From contig URJS01000008.1 in assembly GCA_900548205.1 (NCBI GenBank), forward strand, positions 1-50,754: a stretch of DNA of 50,754 bases. The letters run 5' to 3'. Shown piece by piece: positions 40,343-48,290 of this stretch. This DNA comes from an uncultured Roseburia sp. GTDB lineage: Bacteria > Bacillota > Clostridia > Lachnospirales > Lachnospiraceae. Under the pieces are notes generated by a model, which saw only the letters and a list, made by a program, of their open reading frames with translations, had not been told where the DNA came from and did not search any database. Each line of letters starts with the position of its first letter. The stretch's first letter is position 1. Position numbers and translations under genes: made by a program.

Positions 40343-42475
40343 TTACTGACCCGATACGACACGAAAATCAATCGTGCGCATCCATCTGTCCGTGCCGGAA
40401 ACGACAACCTCAATTCGCTGCCCCAGCTTATAGCGTCTGCCCGTCGCTTCTCCGATCAGCTCATAGGTGCTCTCATTGTAATGGAAGTAATCGTCGGTCA
40501 GGGTCGTCACATGCACAAGACCCTCCACCGTGTTCGGCAGCTCCACATAAAAGCCCCACTCTGTCACACCGGAGATCACACCCAGATAGGTCTCTCCGAT
40601 ATGCCGCTCCATATATTCCACCTTTTTTAGCTTTTCCGTCTCACGCTCCGCCTCATCGGCACGACGTTCCATCTCACTCGAATGCTTCGCGACCTCGGGC
40701 AGGATTTTTTCATAATGGGCGATCCTTTTCCCATTCATTCTTCCGCGCAGATTATCCTTGATGATCCGGTGGATCTGTAAATCCGGATAACGCCGGATCG
40801 GGGAAGTAAAATGGCAGTAATACGGTGTGGCAAGACCGAAATGCCCCGTGCCGATCGTCGTATATTTTGCCTGCTTCATCGAGCGTAGCGTCAATCTGCT
40901 GATCAAAGACTCCTCGGGTGTTCCCTCGATTTTTTCCAAAAGCTTTTGCAGCTCCTTTGGATGGATCTCGTCCTGTCCGATTTTTATGGTGTACCCGAAA
41001 TTATTGATAAATGTACCAAGCTTTCTGATCTTCTCCGTATCGGGATGATCATGCGTGCGATAGACAAACGGCAGCTCCTGCCAGAAATAATCCTGCGCCA
41101 CCGTCTCATTGGCGATCAGCATAAAATCCTCGATGATCTTTGTCGCTGTATTTCTCTCATAAGGCTTTAGATCAACCGGCTCTCCCTGCTCGTTTAAAAG
41201 AATCTTCGTCTCCGGAAAATCAAAATCGATCGAACCGCGTTTCATGCGCCGGTTTCTTAAAATTTCAGCAAGCTCCTTCATCCGCTCAAATAACGGCACA
41301 AACGATTCGTATTCCCTGCACTCTGCTTCGTCCCGATCCTCAAGGATTTTTTTTACGCTCGTGTAGCTCATACGCCTGTCAACCTGTATGACAGTCTCTG
41401 CGATCACATGATCCAGAACGTCTCCCTTCTGATCAATCGTCATAATACAGCTCAATGCCAGACGATCCTCTCCGGCATTCAATGAGCATATCCCATTGGA
41501 AAGCTTGTGCGGCAGCATCGGTATCACGCGGTCTACCAAATATACTGACGTTCCACGCCCTAGCGCCTCCACATCAAGCGCGCTGTGCTCCTGCACATAA
41601 TTCGCCACATCGGCAATGTGCACACCAAGCTTATAGCATGCGCCCTCCTTCGTGAGCGTGATCGCATCGTCAAGATCCTTTGCGTCCTCCCCGTCGATCG
41701 TCACGGTCTGCCAGTCCCGCAGATCCATCCGTCCCGCCATATCGGCGTCGCTGACCTCGTTTGACACCCGTTCCGCCTGGTTTAAAACGCGCTCTGAAAA
41801 TTCCACAGGCAGCTCATATGCTCTTACGATCGAGAGAATATCGGTACCCGGATCGTTACTATGACCCAAAATCTCAACGACCTTTCCCTCCGGCTTTTTA
41901 TCCTTTCCTCCAAAATCCGTCAGCTCCACCACGACTTTATGTCCGGTGACAGCGCCCTTGGAACGCTCCTGCGGCACAAAAATGTCCTTCCCGAACTTCG
42001 GGTCGTCCGGCACGGCAAACCCAAACGTCTTGCTCTTTTCATAGGTGCAGACAATCTGAGCCGAGCCGCGGCTGATGATCTTTGTCACCGCTCCCTCACA
42101 GCGTCTGCCGGACGTCGCCTTGCTCTTTATCGCCACCTGCACCGTATCCTTATGAAATGCACCGTTGACCTGCGATTCCGGAATATAAATATCCTCCGCC
42201 AATCCCTCCACCGTCACAAAGCCAAATCCTCTCGGATGTGCAAGAAACTGCCCGACCAAAAATTTCCCGTCCGCCTTTTTATATTTTCCCTTTTCCGATA
42301 CCTCAATCCTGCCGTCTGCAACAAGCGCCGCAAGCACCTCTGCAAGTTCGCCTCGCTGTGCCTTTGGCACATTTAAAACAGCCGCAATTTCTTTCGCCTT
42401 CATCGGTACATAAAGCTCATCACAGATAAACTGATAAATCGTCTCTTTTCTTTCTTCTAGTAGTTCCTTTTTCAT
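40343..42475 (-). CDS. rnr: Ribonuclease R
   Basis: A 3'-5' exoribonuclease that degrades structured RNA and works with tmRNA-SmpB on faulty messages. The chosen ATG (MKKELLEERK) gives 710 residues and follows GAGGAAGTAAGG. Order of parts: N-terminal winged helix (1-65), two cold-shock domains (about 70-225), the RNB catalytic domain (about 245-570) with DGEDAKDLDDAI and its metal-binding aspartates, and a C-terminal S1 domain (about 620-700). It lacks a long basic tail. It lies between secG and smpB. The spacer to secG holds two family-A repeats, which is odd for a conserved operon. Confidence 0.96.
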   Translation of the reverse strand: MKKELLEERKETIYQFICDELYVPMKAKEIAAVLNVPKAQRGELAEVLAALVADGRIEVSEKGKYKKADGKFLVGQFLAHPRGFGFVTVEGLAEDIYIPESQVNGAFHKDTVQVAIKSKATSGRRCEGAVTKIISRGSAQIVCTYEKSKTFGFAVPDDPKFGKDIFVPQERSKGAVTGHKVVVELTDFGGKDKKPEGKVVEILGHSNDPGTDILSIVRAYELPVEFSERVLNQAERVSNEVSDADMAGRMDLRDWQTVTIDGEDAKDLDDAITLTKEGACYKLGVHIADVANYVQEHSALDVEALGRGTSVYLVDRVIPMLPHKLSNGICSLNAGEDRLALSCIMTIDQKGDVLDHVIAETVIQVDRRMSYTSVKKILEDRDEAECREYESFVPLFERMKELAEILRNRRMKRGSIDFDFPETKILLNEQGEPVDLKPYERNTATKIIEDFMLIANETVAQDYFWQELPFVYRTHDHPDTEKIRKLGTFINNFGYTIKIGQDEIHPKELQKLLEKIEGTPEESLISRLTLRSMKQAKYTTIGTGHFGLATPYYCHFTSPIRRYPDLQIHRIIKDNLRGRMNGKRIAHYEKILPEVAKHSSEMERRADEAERETEKLKKVEYMERHIGETYLGVISGVTEWGFYVELPNTVEGLVHVTTLTDDYFHYNESTYELIGEATGRRYKLGQRIEVVVSGTDRWMRTIDFRVVSGQ

Positions 42476-42496
42476 CCTTACTTCCTCTCTCAATTC

Positions 42497-42558
42497 CTTT
42501 CCGACGCAGTGCGATCCTCCAGTGGTTTACTTTAGCAGGAAACAAAGTTTCCTAGTTA
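42497..42558 (-). repeat. Palindromic repeat family A, degenerate copy 4
   Basis: It keeps CCGACGCAGTGCGATC, a CCTCCAGTGG version of the second palindrome, and GGAAAC...GTTTCC of the hairpin, but the lower stem no longer pairs well. It is about 100 bases from copy 3 in the same orientation, just before the rnr ribosome binding site. Confidence 0.65.
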
Positions 42559-42589
42559 TAATACATAGAATCTGGCTTGCCGGATTCTT

Positions 42590-42685
42590 CGCCTGCGGCG
42601 GGTCGCTCTGCGACACAATTCCCTTCCGACGCAGTGCGATCCCTCGGAGGGTTTACTTGATAGGAAACGAAGTTTCCTATCAAGT
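42590..42685 (-). repeat. Palindromic repeat family A, copy 3
   Basis: It contains CGCCTGCGGCGG, GTCGC...GCGAC, GACGCAGTGCGATC, CCCTCGGAGGG and a perfect 14-bp hairpin with a GAA loop (arms 42655-42668 and 42672-42685). It is the best-preserved copy. On the minus strand it begins in the T-tract of the secG terminator. A GAATC...GATTC hairpin (about 42565-42583) links it to copy 4. Confidence 0.8.
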
Positions 42686-42713
42686 AAAAAGACTGCCGCT
42701 CACACGACAGTCT
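42685..42713 (-). terminator. Terminator-like hairpin after secG
   Basis: On the minus strand AGACTG pairs with CAGTCT with a short inner CG stem, followed by TTTTTACTTG. It lies about 10 bases past the secG stop. Because rnr follows, it may be a partial terminator. Confidence 0.7.
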
Positions 42714-42723
42714 CATCTCTCCA

Positions 42724-42963
42724 TTAAAAAATTCCAAGATTCAGCACAACGGACAACAGAATAAACAAAACAACCAGGATCATAGTGATCCTCTTTTTCA
42801 TTCCCTCTGCGGAACGTCCCTTATTCTTGCTCCAATAAGTCTCCGAGGAGCCTGCAAGTGCGCCAAGCCCTGCGGACTTACCCTCCTGTGCTAAAATAAT
42901 CACTGTCAATGCCACACTGATCAATATGAAAACAACGGTTAAAATCGTCTTTAAGATTTCCAA
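42724..42963 (-). CDS. secG: Preprotein translocase subunit SecG
   Basis: A small membrane protein of the SecYEG channel. The 79 residues form two membrane segments (about 2-24 and 58-78) around a loop with QEGKSAGLGALAGSSETYW, a typical SecG motif. The start is TTG, with GGAGG 8 bases upstream; no in-frame ATG exists earlier. The first gene of the secG-rnr-smpB-ssrA series, under a strong promoter at 43003-43031. Confidence 0.93.
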   Translation of the reverse strand: MEILKTILTVVFILISVALTVIILAQEGKSAGLGALAGSSETYWSKNKGRSAEGMKKRITMILVVLFILLSVVLNLGIF

Positions 42964-43002
42964 AATTATTCCCTCCTACGGTATCAACTCATAACTTTGA
43001 CT

Positions 43003-43031
43003 ATTATAGCACATACCGTCCCCGTTTTCAA
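43003..43031 (-). promoter_or_regulatory. Sigma-A promoter of secG-rnr-smpB
   Basis: On the minus strand TTGAAA (43026-43031), 17 bases, TATAAT (43003-43008) with TGC extended -10. The leader is about 35 bases. Confidence 0.8.
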
Positions 43032-43062
43032 CCATTTTCCCGGAACTTTTCTGGCACACCGC

Positions 43063-44427
43063 CTACAAAAACTCTGCAATATCGCCAAGCTCCTCCTCGA
43101 TCCGCAAAAGCTGGTTATATTTGCTCGTCCGCTCTCCGCGGCAAGGAGCCCCTGTCTTGATCTGCCCCGCATTGACAGCAACTGCCAGATCAGAAATAAA
43201 TGCGTCCTCCGTCTCGCCCGAACGATGGGATATGACTGTGCGGTAACCTGCATGCTGCGCCATTGCGATCGCATCCATCGCCTCCGTCAGCGTACCGATC
43301 TGATTAACCTTGATCAATACCGCATTGCCCGCCTTCAGCTCAATGCCGCATTTGATGCGCTTTGGATTCGTCACAAACAGATCGTCTCCGACCAGCTGTA
43401 CCTTATCTCCCAGCCGTCCGGTCAGCTTCTGCCAGCCCTCCCAGTCATCCTCAAACAATCCGTCCTCGATCGAGACAAGTGGAAACTGGCGCACAAGCTC
43501 CTCATACAGCGCGATCATCTCATCCGCGCTGCGCGTGATACTATCGGCACAGCGATCCTTTGCGGAAGCCTCTCCTACAGGCTCCCCGGATTCGTTCCTA
43601 TCTGCCTTGCCGGCGGCTCTTGTCTCGCCCGGAAATACATAGACTCCAAGCTCCTCGTCATAAAGCTCGCTTGCAGCGGCGTCCATCGCATACACAACGT
43701 CCTCACCCACACGGTACCCCGCCTTCTCAACCGCTTTTCCAAGATAGGAAAAAACTGCGCCTGCGTCCGCAATATCGGGCGCAAAGCCTCCCTCGTCGCC
43801 AACTGCCGTACCAAGCCCATCCTCATGCAGGATCAGCTTTAAAAAATGATAGATTTCCGCGCCCATGCGAAGCGCGTCCCGATAAGTCTTTGCACCAACT
43901 GGCATGATCATAAATTCCTGAAAATCAAGCGGATTTTTTGCATGTGCGCCGCCGTTGATCACATTCATCATAGGTACCGGCAGCTTCTTTGCATTCGCGC
44001 CTCCCATATAGCGGTAAAGCGGCATATCAAGCGCCTTTGCCGCCGTCTTTGCACATGCAAGAGACACGCCTAAAATAGCGTTTGCCCCAAGACTTCCCTT
44101 ATTGTCCGTCCCGTCCAGCTCGACCATTCTGCGGTCAATGAGCGCCTGCTCCAGCACATTCATCCCAAGCAGCGCCTCTCTGATCTTTGTATTGACATGA
44201 TCGACCACCTTTTGTACGCCCATGCCGAAATACTCCTTATCGCCGTCGCGCAGCTCTATCGCCTCAAATCTGCCTGTGCTTGCTCCTGATGGAACAGACT
44301 CCCTTGCAGAGGTCTTTCTCCCCGTCGTCTCCGTCTCTGCCGTTACCTCAACCTCGACTGTCGGATTTCCTCTCGAATCCAAAATCTCCCGCGCGTGAAC
44401 ATCTGTGATCGTAATCTTTAATGACAT
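43063..44427 (-). CDS. eno: Enolase
   Basis: Converts 2-phosphoglycerate to phosphoenolpyruvate. I start at MSLKITITDVHAREIL (454 residues), with AAGGGGAG upstream. Catalytic features are present: SGASTG loop, AMDAAASE and SIEDGL and GDDLFVTN metal ligands, the Lys in LIKVNQIGT, SHRSGET and IKTGAPCRGER. It is longer than usual (about 430). The extra length is an insertion of about 26 residues after VFPGE (around residues 262-292), rich in Ala, Glu, Asp, Arg and Ser, and a few residues before VPSGASTG. The insertion is far from the listed catalytic motifs. A long hairpin in its leader covers the ribosome binding site. It is not in the gap-pgk-tpiA-gpmI series. Confidence 0.95.
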   Translation of the reverse strand: MSLKITITDVHAREILDSRGNPTVEVEVTAETETTGRKTSARESVPSGASTGRFEAIELRDGDKEYFGMGVQKVVDHVNTKIREALLGMNVLEQALIDRRMVELDGTDNKGSLGANAILGVSLACAKTAAKALDMPLYRYMGGANAKKLPVPMMNVINGGAHAKNPLDFQEFMIMPVGAKTYRDALRMGAEIYHFLKLILHEDGLGTAVGDEGGFAPDIADAGAVFSYLGKAVEKAGYRVGEDVVYAMDAAASELYDEELGVYVFPGETRAAGKADRNESGEPVGEASAKDRCADSITRSADEMIALYEELVRQFPLVSIEDGLFEDDWEGWQKLTGRLGDKVQLVGDDLFVTNPKRIKCGIELKAGNAVLIKVNQIGTLTEAMDAIAMAQHAGYRTVISHRSGETEDAFISDLAVAVNAGQIKTGAPCRGERTSKYNQLLRIEEELGDIAEFL

Positions 44428-44430
44428 AGT

Positions 44431-44488
44431 AACTCCCCTTTCCCAGCATACATACTTTTTTATCCAGTATGCCACGAAAAGGGGAGTT
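44431..44488 (-). promoter_or_regulatory. Leader hairpin covering the eno ribosome binding site
   Basis: AACTCCCCTTT (44431-44441) pairs perfectly over 11 bp with 44478-44488, and an inner GCATAC/GTATGC stem (44446-44451 with 44467-44472) lies inside. In the minus transcript the right arm contains AAAGGGGAG, the ribosome binding site of eno. It could also end the upstream SGNH gene transcript, but no T-tract follows. Confidence 0.55.
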
Positions 44489-44511
44489 CTATACCAACAC
44501 TGCGCGTTTCG

Positions 44512-45438
44512 TTATTCTATTGCAACACCTTTTGTTTTCAGGAAATCAACCCATATATAATACTTCGATCCGTACAGGTGCAGATTGTCAAATGTCAGCT
44601 CCTTGCGCAGATTTCCCGTATCATCACACACAACCTCATTGACATCAATATAAAATATCTTCACGTTATCCGCAAGCTGCGCGATCCGCTCATTGCGCAC
44701 CTGAATGCCCGGATTGTTAAAGATTTTATCCTTATCGGACTTCTCCTTTGTCACACGCATAATTCCCTGCACATAAATGATCGCGTCAGGCTGAAGCTGC
44801 TGAAACTTTCTCACCGACTCCTCATATGCCTGCATAAAGGTATCGACTGTACCGCGTCCCATCTCATTGATCCCAATCTGGAAATAAATCTTTTTATACT
44901 GCCGTCTGGAAAGAGCCTCCTCCAGCGTCAGCTTCTCCCCGTCCACCTCGCAGAAACGCTGCGACCACATGTCATAGACATTCAGCCCGACCGTTGCAAA
45001 AAACGTCGCCTGATCCAGTCCGCCGTAATCATGCAGCCCGACTGTTCTGGAATCTCCGATAAATACGGCGTCATCAAAATAATCGTCTCCTACTGCGATA
45101 AATTCCTTTGTCTGCGGCGGCAGCGGCTCCGGCGGAGGCAAAACCTCTGTCGGCTGCTCCGGTGCCTCTGTCTCCGGCGCTGTCTCCTCCGTCGCCGGTG
45201 GAAGCTGTCCGAGATCCGGGTTCTCCAACGGCTGCTCCGCCAGCTCCTCTCCTTTTAACTCCCATGGATAAATCCCGTCGCGGATCCCGTCAAACACAAG
45301 CACAAAATACGGCGTTTTCCTCACATCCTCTGTATAATCCCGATAAATCGTATCTTTTCCCATATATCCGATTGCAGAAAGACCAATCCAAAACAGCGCC
45401 AAAAAGATTGTTACTCTGCACTTTAAAAATTTTTTCAA
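44512..45438 (-). CDS. Membrane-anchored SGNH-hydrolase-like protein
   Basis: The 308-residue protein has one N-terminal membrane anchor (about 9-27), a Pro/Glu/Thr-rich linker (about 70-108) and an extracellular SGNH/GDSL-type domain. Block I is FIGDSRTVGL (Ser130), GINEMG corresponds to the Asn block, and the C-terminal FDNLHLYGSKY supplies Asp284 and His287. It starts 17 bases after the MBOAT gene. Such pairs commonly transfer acyl groups: the MBOAT moves the acyl group across the membrane and the SGNH protein places it on a polysaccharide or peptidoglycan. The acceptor here is not known. Confidence 0.82.
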   Translation of the reverse strand: MKKFLKCRVTIFLALFWIGLSAIGYMGKDTIYRDYTEDVRKTPYFVLVFDGIRDGIYPWELKGEELAEQPLENPDLGQLPPATEETAPETEAPEQPTEVLPPPEPLPPQTKEFIAVGDDYFDDAVFIGDSRTVGLHDYGGLDQATFFATVGLNVYDMWSQRFCEVDGEKLTLEEALSRRQYKKIYFQIGINEMGRGTVDTFMQAYEESVRKFQQLQPDAIIYVQGIMRVTKEKSDKDKIFNNPGIQVRNERIAQLADNVKIFYIDVNEVVCDDTGNLRKELTFDNLHLYGSKYYIWVDFLKTKGVAIE

Positions 45439-45455
45439 AATTTCCTCACCACGCC

Positions 45456-46808
45456 TTAAAAGTTAAAATATAAAAACGGATTGTTTGTTGAAATCGCCAG
45501 GTAATAAATACTGAGCGCAAAAATTACCGCAACGGCAGCGCTGCCGATCCATTTTCTGCCATACGCTTTGTAGAGCGCCGTCGGGATCGGCGTTGAAAAA
45601 AGAATGCCAAGTCCAAACAGCGGCCAGTAATCCGACATATACGTTACATAATCCGATGCATTGATCACACCCTCCGTCTGCGGCAGAAACGGAAACAGCC
45701 TTGTAAAATAAATGCCAAGCTGCGTGACGTCCGAGATTGCAAACGCCATCCATGTCAAGGGCACGACAAACAGCAGATATACATGACCGATCAGATAGCT
45801 CTTTTCCAGCCATTTCCCGATCAGCAATTTCTCTATTCCAAGAAGTACAAGCAGTGACGCTCCCCAGATCAGGAAATTGTAATCTGCTCCATGCCACAGG
45901 GCAGTCAAAATCCAAACGACGCCGAGATTAAAGAAAGTCCGTGCCTTTCCTTTCCGGTTACCTCCCAGCGGAATATAGACATACTCCCGAAACCAACGTC
46001 CCAGTGTAATATGCCACCTTCTCCAGAACTCCGACACTGATTTTGACATATAAGGCTGTCTGAAGTTGATCGGTATCTCAAAGCCAAGCATGCGCCCAAG
46101 CCCCCGCGCCATCAGAGAGTATCCCGCAAAATCAAAGTAAAGCTGGATCGAATACGCAAACGCTCCCATCCATGCAAGCTGCGTCGTAATACTGGAAAAC
46201 CCGATCATCTGAATGGAATTCCACAAAATTCCGATACGGTCAGCAATGATGATCTTCGCGCCCAGACCTAAGATCAAAACCTTAAGTCCCTCCTCAAAAT
46301 CAACGAGCGTCACCGTTCTTCTGCGCAGCGCGATCCGAACTTCTGAATAGTTGATGATCGGTCCTGCGATCAGCTGCGGGAACATCGTCAGATAGGTGCC
46401 AAGATTGACAAGCGACTTCTCTGCCGGCACCTTGCCCCGGTAAACATCGATCATATAGGCTGCGATCTGGAACGTGTAAAAGCTGATGCCGAGCGGAAGC
46501 TCATCCACCATTCCGCTGTATTTGTACAAAAACAGCACGCCAAAATCATAGCCCAGTGCAAGGATCAGCAAAAACCGCTGTCTTGCGCCCCTGCCCTCGA
46601 TCGCATCGCGGTACATCAGACAGCCGAGTACATAGTTGATAAGAACGCATACTAACAGAAGGAGAACGAATTTTACCTCCCCAAACGCATAAAAAAGAAT
46701 GCTTCCCGCAAACAATACATGATTTTTATAATTTCTTGGTGTAATATAATATAAAATTAAAAAAATCGGCAAAAACCGAAATAAAAATTCAAAGCTGCTA
46801 AATACCAT
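45456..46808 (-). CDS. MBOAT-family membrane O-acyltransferase (AlgI/DltB-like)
   Basis: A 450-residue polytopic membrane protein with about 10 to 12 hydrophobic segments. Conserved parts are FPQLIAGPI, LYFDFAGYSLMARGLGRMLGFE (key residues DFAGYS), FWRRWHITLGRWFREYVYIPLGGN and the catalytic His306 in ALWHGADYNF. It likely transfers acetyl groups to the outside in cooperation with the SGNH protein downstream. It lacks Dlt neighbours, so exopolysaccharide or peptidoglycan O-acetylation is more likely than teichoic acid alanylation. A promoter candidate is at 46859-46888. No clear AGGAGG precedes the ATG. Confidence 0.88.
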   Translation of the reverse strand: MVFSSFEFLFRFLPIFLILYYITPRNYKNHVLFAGSILFYAFGEVKFVLLLLVCVLINYVLGCLMYRDAIEGRGARQRFLLILALGYDFGVLFLYKYSGMVDELPLGISFYTFQIAAYMIDVYRGKVPAEKSLVNLGTYLTMFPQLIAGPIINYSEVRIALRRRTVTLVDFEEGLKVLILGLGAKIIIADRIGILWNSIQMIGFSSITTQLAWMGAFAYSIQLYFDFAGYSLMARGLGRMLGFEIPINFRQPYMSKSVSEFWRRWHITLGRWFREYVYIPLGGNRKGKARTFFNLGVVWILTALWHGADYNFLIWGASLLVLLGIEKLLIGKWLEKSYLIGHVYLLFVVPLTWMAFAISDVTQLGIYFTRLFPFLPQTEGVINASDYVTYMSDYWPLFGLGILFSTPIPTALYKAYGRKWIGSAAVAVIFALSIYYLAISTNNPFLYFNF

Positions 46809-46858
46809 CTTACGTCTCTTTTCTCATCCAAAGGTCTTCTATATGTTATATTCTACTT

Positions 46859-46888
46859 ATTATAAATGAAGTACTCGCACATAATCAA
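46859..46888 (-). promoter_or_regulatory. Putative promoter of the MBOAT-SGNH pair
   Basis: On the minus strand TTGATT (46883-46888), 18 bases, TATAAT (46859-46864). A perfect palindrome, AATTATTTAATAATT, lies just upstream at 46908-46922 and could be an operator. Confidence 0.5.
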
Positions 46889-46955
46889 CAATATTATATC
46901 CTTTCGCAATTATTTAATAATTAGACCATAAACCCGTAAAAAAAGTTGCATAAAT

Positions 46956-48290
46956 CTATAAAGTTTTTTTAAAAATTGCTTCAATTTCTCCGATAAAATA
47001 CAGCGAACCGACAGCCACGGTTTTATGTGCTGCGCATGCGGCTCTCTCCATGCCCTCCGCAAGATTGGCGGCGCTGACCGCAGGAATCCCCCTCGTTCGG
47101 ATAAACGCTGCAAGCGATTCTGCGTCAAGCGAGCGGGCCGTCTGTACCCTCACCGTGGTAAACTCCGCCGCAAGCGGCAGCAAAAGCTCTACCATACTCT
47201 CATAATCCTTATCCGCCATAACGCCCATCATAAAATGAAACCGCTCGCCCGGAAATAAATAGGCAAGACTTTCACTTAATGCCTGAACCCCACTGCTGTT
47301 GTGCGCCCCGTCCACCAGAAAAAACGGCTCGCTTCGCAGCAGCTCCATGCGTCCCTGCCATCGCGTCTTAAAAATTCCGTTTCTGATAAAAGCTTTGATC
47401 CGGCTGTTTTTATCTTCTCCCGTTCTCTGTGTCTCTATACGCTCCGAAAATTTTCCATTTTTTAAAAACTGCTCCGCCGCAACGGCAGCCGCAGCAGCAT
47501 TTTCGTACTGATGAAGTCCGAGCATGCGCATCTGCAGCTTTCCATGATCACCATAAACAAAGCTCTGCACCCCATCCTGATAACACTGCTGCAAAAACTC
47601 CTCCGGCGCGATGACATGACACGCGCGCGCTCCCGCCCGCTCTGCCCAGGCAAGAAGCACCGCAAGCACCCCGGGCGTCTGACTTTCCAGCACAACAACT
47701 GTTCCTTTTTTGATAATTCCCGCCTTCTGTGCCGCAATCTCCTCCAAGGTATTTCCGAGGATCTCCATATGGTCATAGCCGATCTTTGTGATCACGGACA
47801 CCTCCGGCACACCGACTGCATTGGTGGCGTCCAGACTTCCGCCCAGCCCCGTCTCTAAGATCACGACGTCACACTGCTGCTCCTTAAAATAAAGAAGCGC
47901 CATTGCAAGGCAGACGTCAAACATGGACGGTTCTTTTAAAAACTGCCGCGCAAGAAGCTCCTTTCCAAGCCTCTCCACTGCCTCCCGCGCAATCATCCTG
48001 CCATTCACGCAGATGCGCTCTCGAAAATCAATTAAATGCGGGGAAGTAAATACTCCGACACAAAGCCCTGCCTCCCGCAAAATTTCGCACAAAAAAGCAG
48101 AGACGGAGCCTTTGCCGTTCGTCCCTGCTATATGGATCAGCCGCATTCCCTTTTGCGGATCCCCCAGAGACTTTAACATCTCTGTCATCACCTCCACACC
48201 GGAATACCTGCCGAATCTTCTGATATTTTCAATCGTTTCTACTACCTGTTCGTATGTCATGCGTCTCTCTGCCATTCCTCTACACTGCAA
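46956..48290 (-). CDS. folC: Folylpolyglutamate synthase / dihydrofolate synthase
   Basis: Adds glutamate to folates and, in some species, to dihydropteroate. The 444-residue ligase has the ATP-binding IAGTNGKGSVSAFL, GVFTSPHL, the folate-loop LETGLGGSLDATN, ITKIGYDHMEILG, and the C-terminal VDGAHNSSG. The start is uncertain: the TTG at 48290 has GGAG 6 bases upstream and overlaps the DegV stop by 11 bases, whereas ATG at 48260 (MTYEQVVETI) matches the usual family N-terminus but has a weak ribosome binding site. Translational coupling with the DegV gene is likely. No strong terminator follows; the region to 46860 is AT-rich. Confidence 0.92.
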   Translation of the reverse strand: MQCRGMAERRMTYEQVVETIENIRRFGRYSGVEVMTEMLKSLGDPQKGMRLIHIAGTNGKGSVSAFLCEILREAGLCVGVFTSPHLIDFRERICVNGRMIAREAVERLGKELLARQFLKEPSMFDVCLAMALLYFKEQQCDVVILETGLGGSLDATNAVGVPEVSVITKIGYDHMEILGNTLEEIAAQKAGIIKKGTVVVLESQTPGVLAVLLAWAERAGARACHVIAPEEFLQQCYQDGVQSFVYGDHGKLQMRMLGLHQYENAAAAAVAAEQFLKNGKFSERIETQRTGEDKNSRIKAFIRNGIFKTRWQGRMELLRSEPFFLVDGAHNSSGVQALSESLAYLFPGERFHFMMGVMADKDYESMVELLLPLAAEFTTVRVQTARSLDAESLAAFIRTRGIPAVSAANLAEGMERAACAAHKTVAVGSLYFIGEIEAIFKKTL

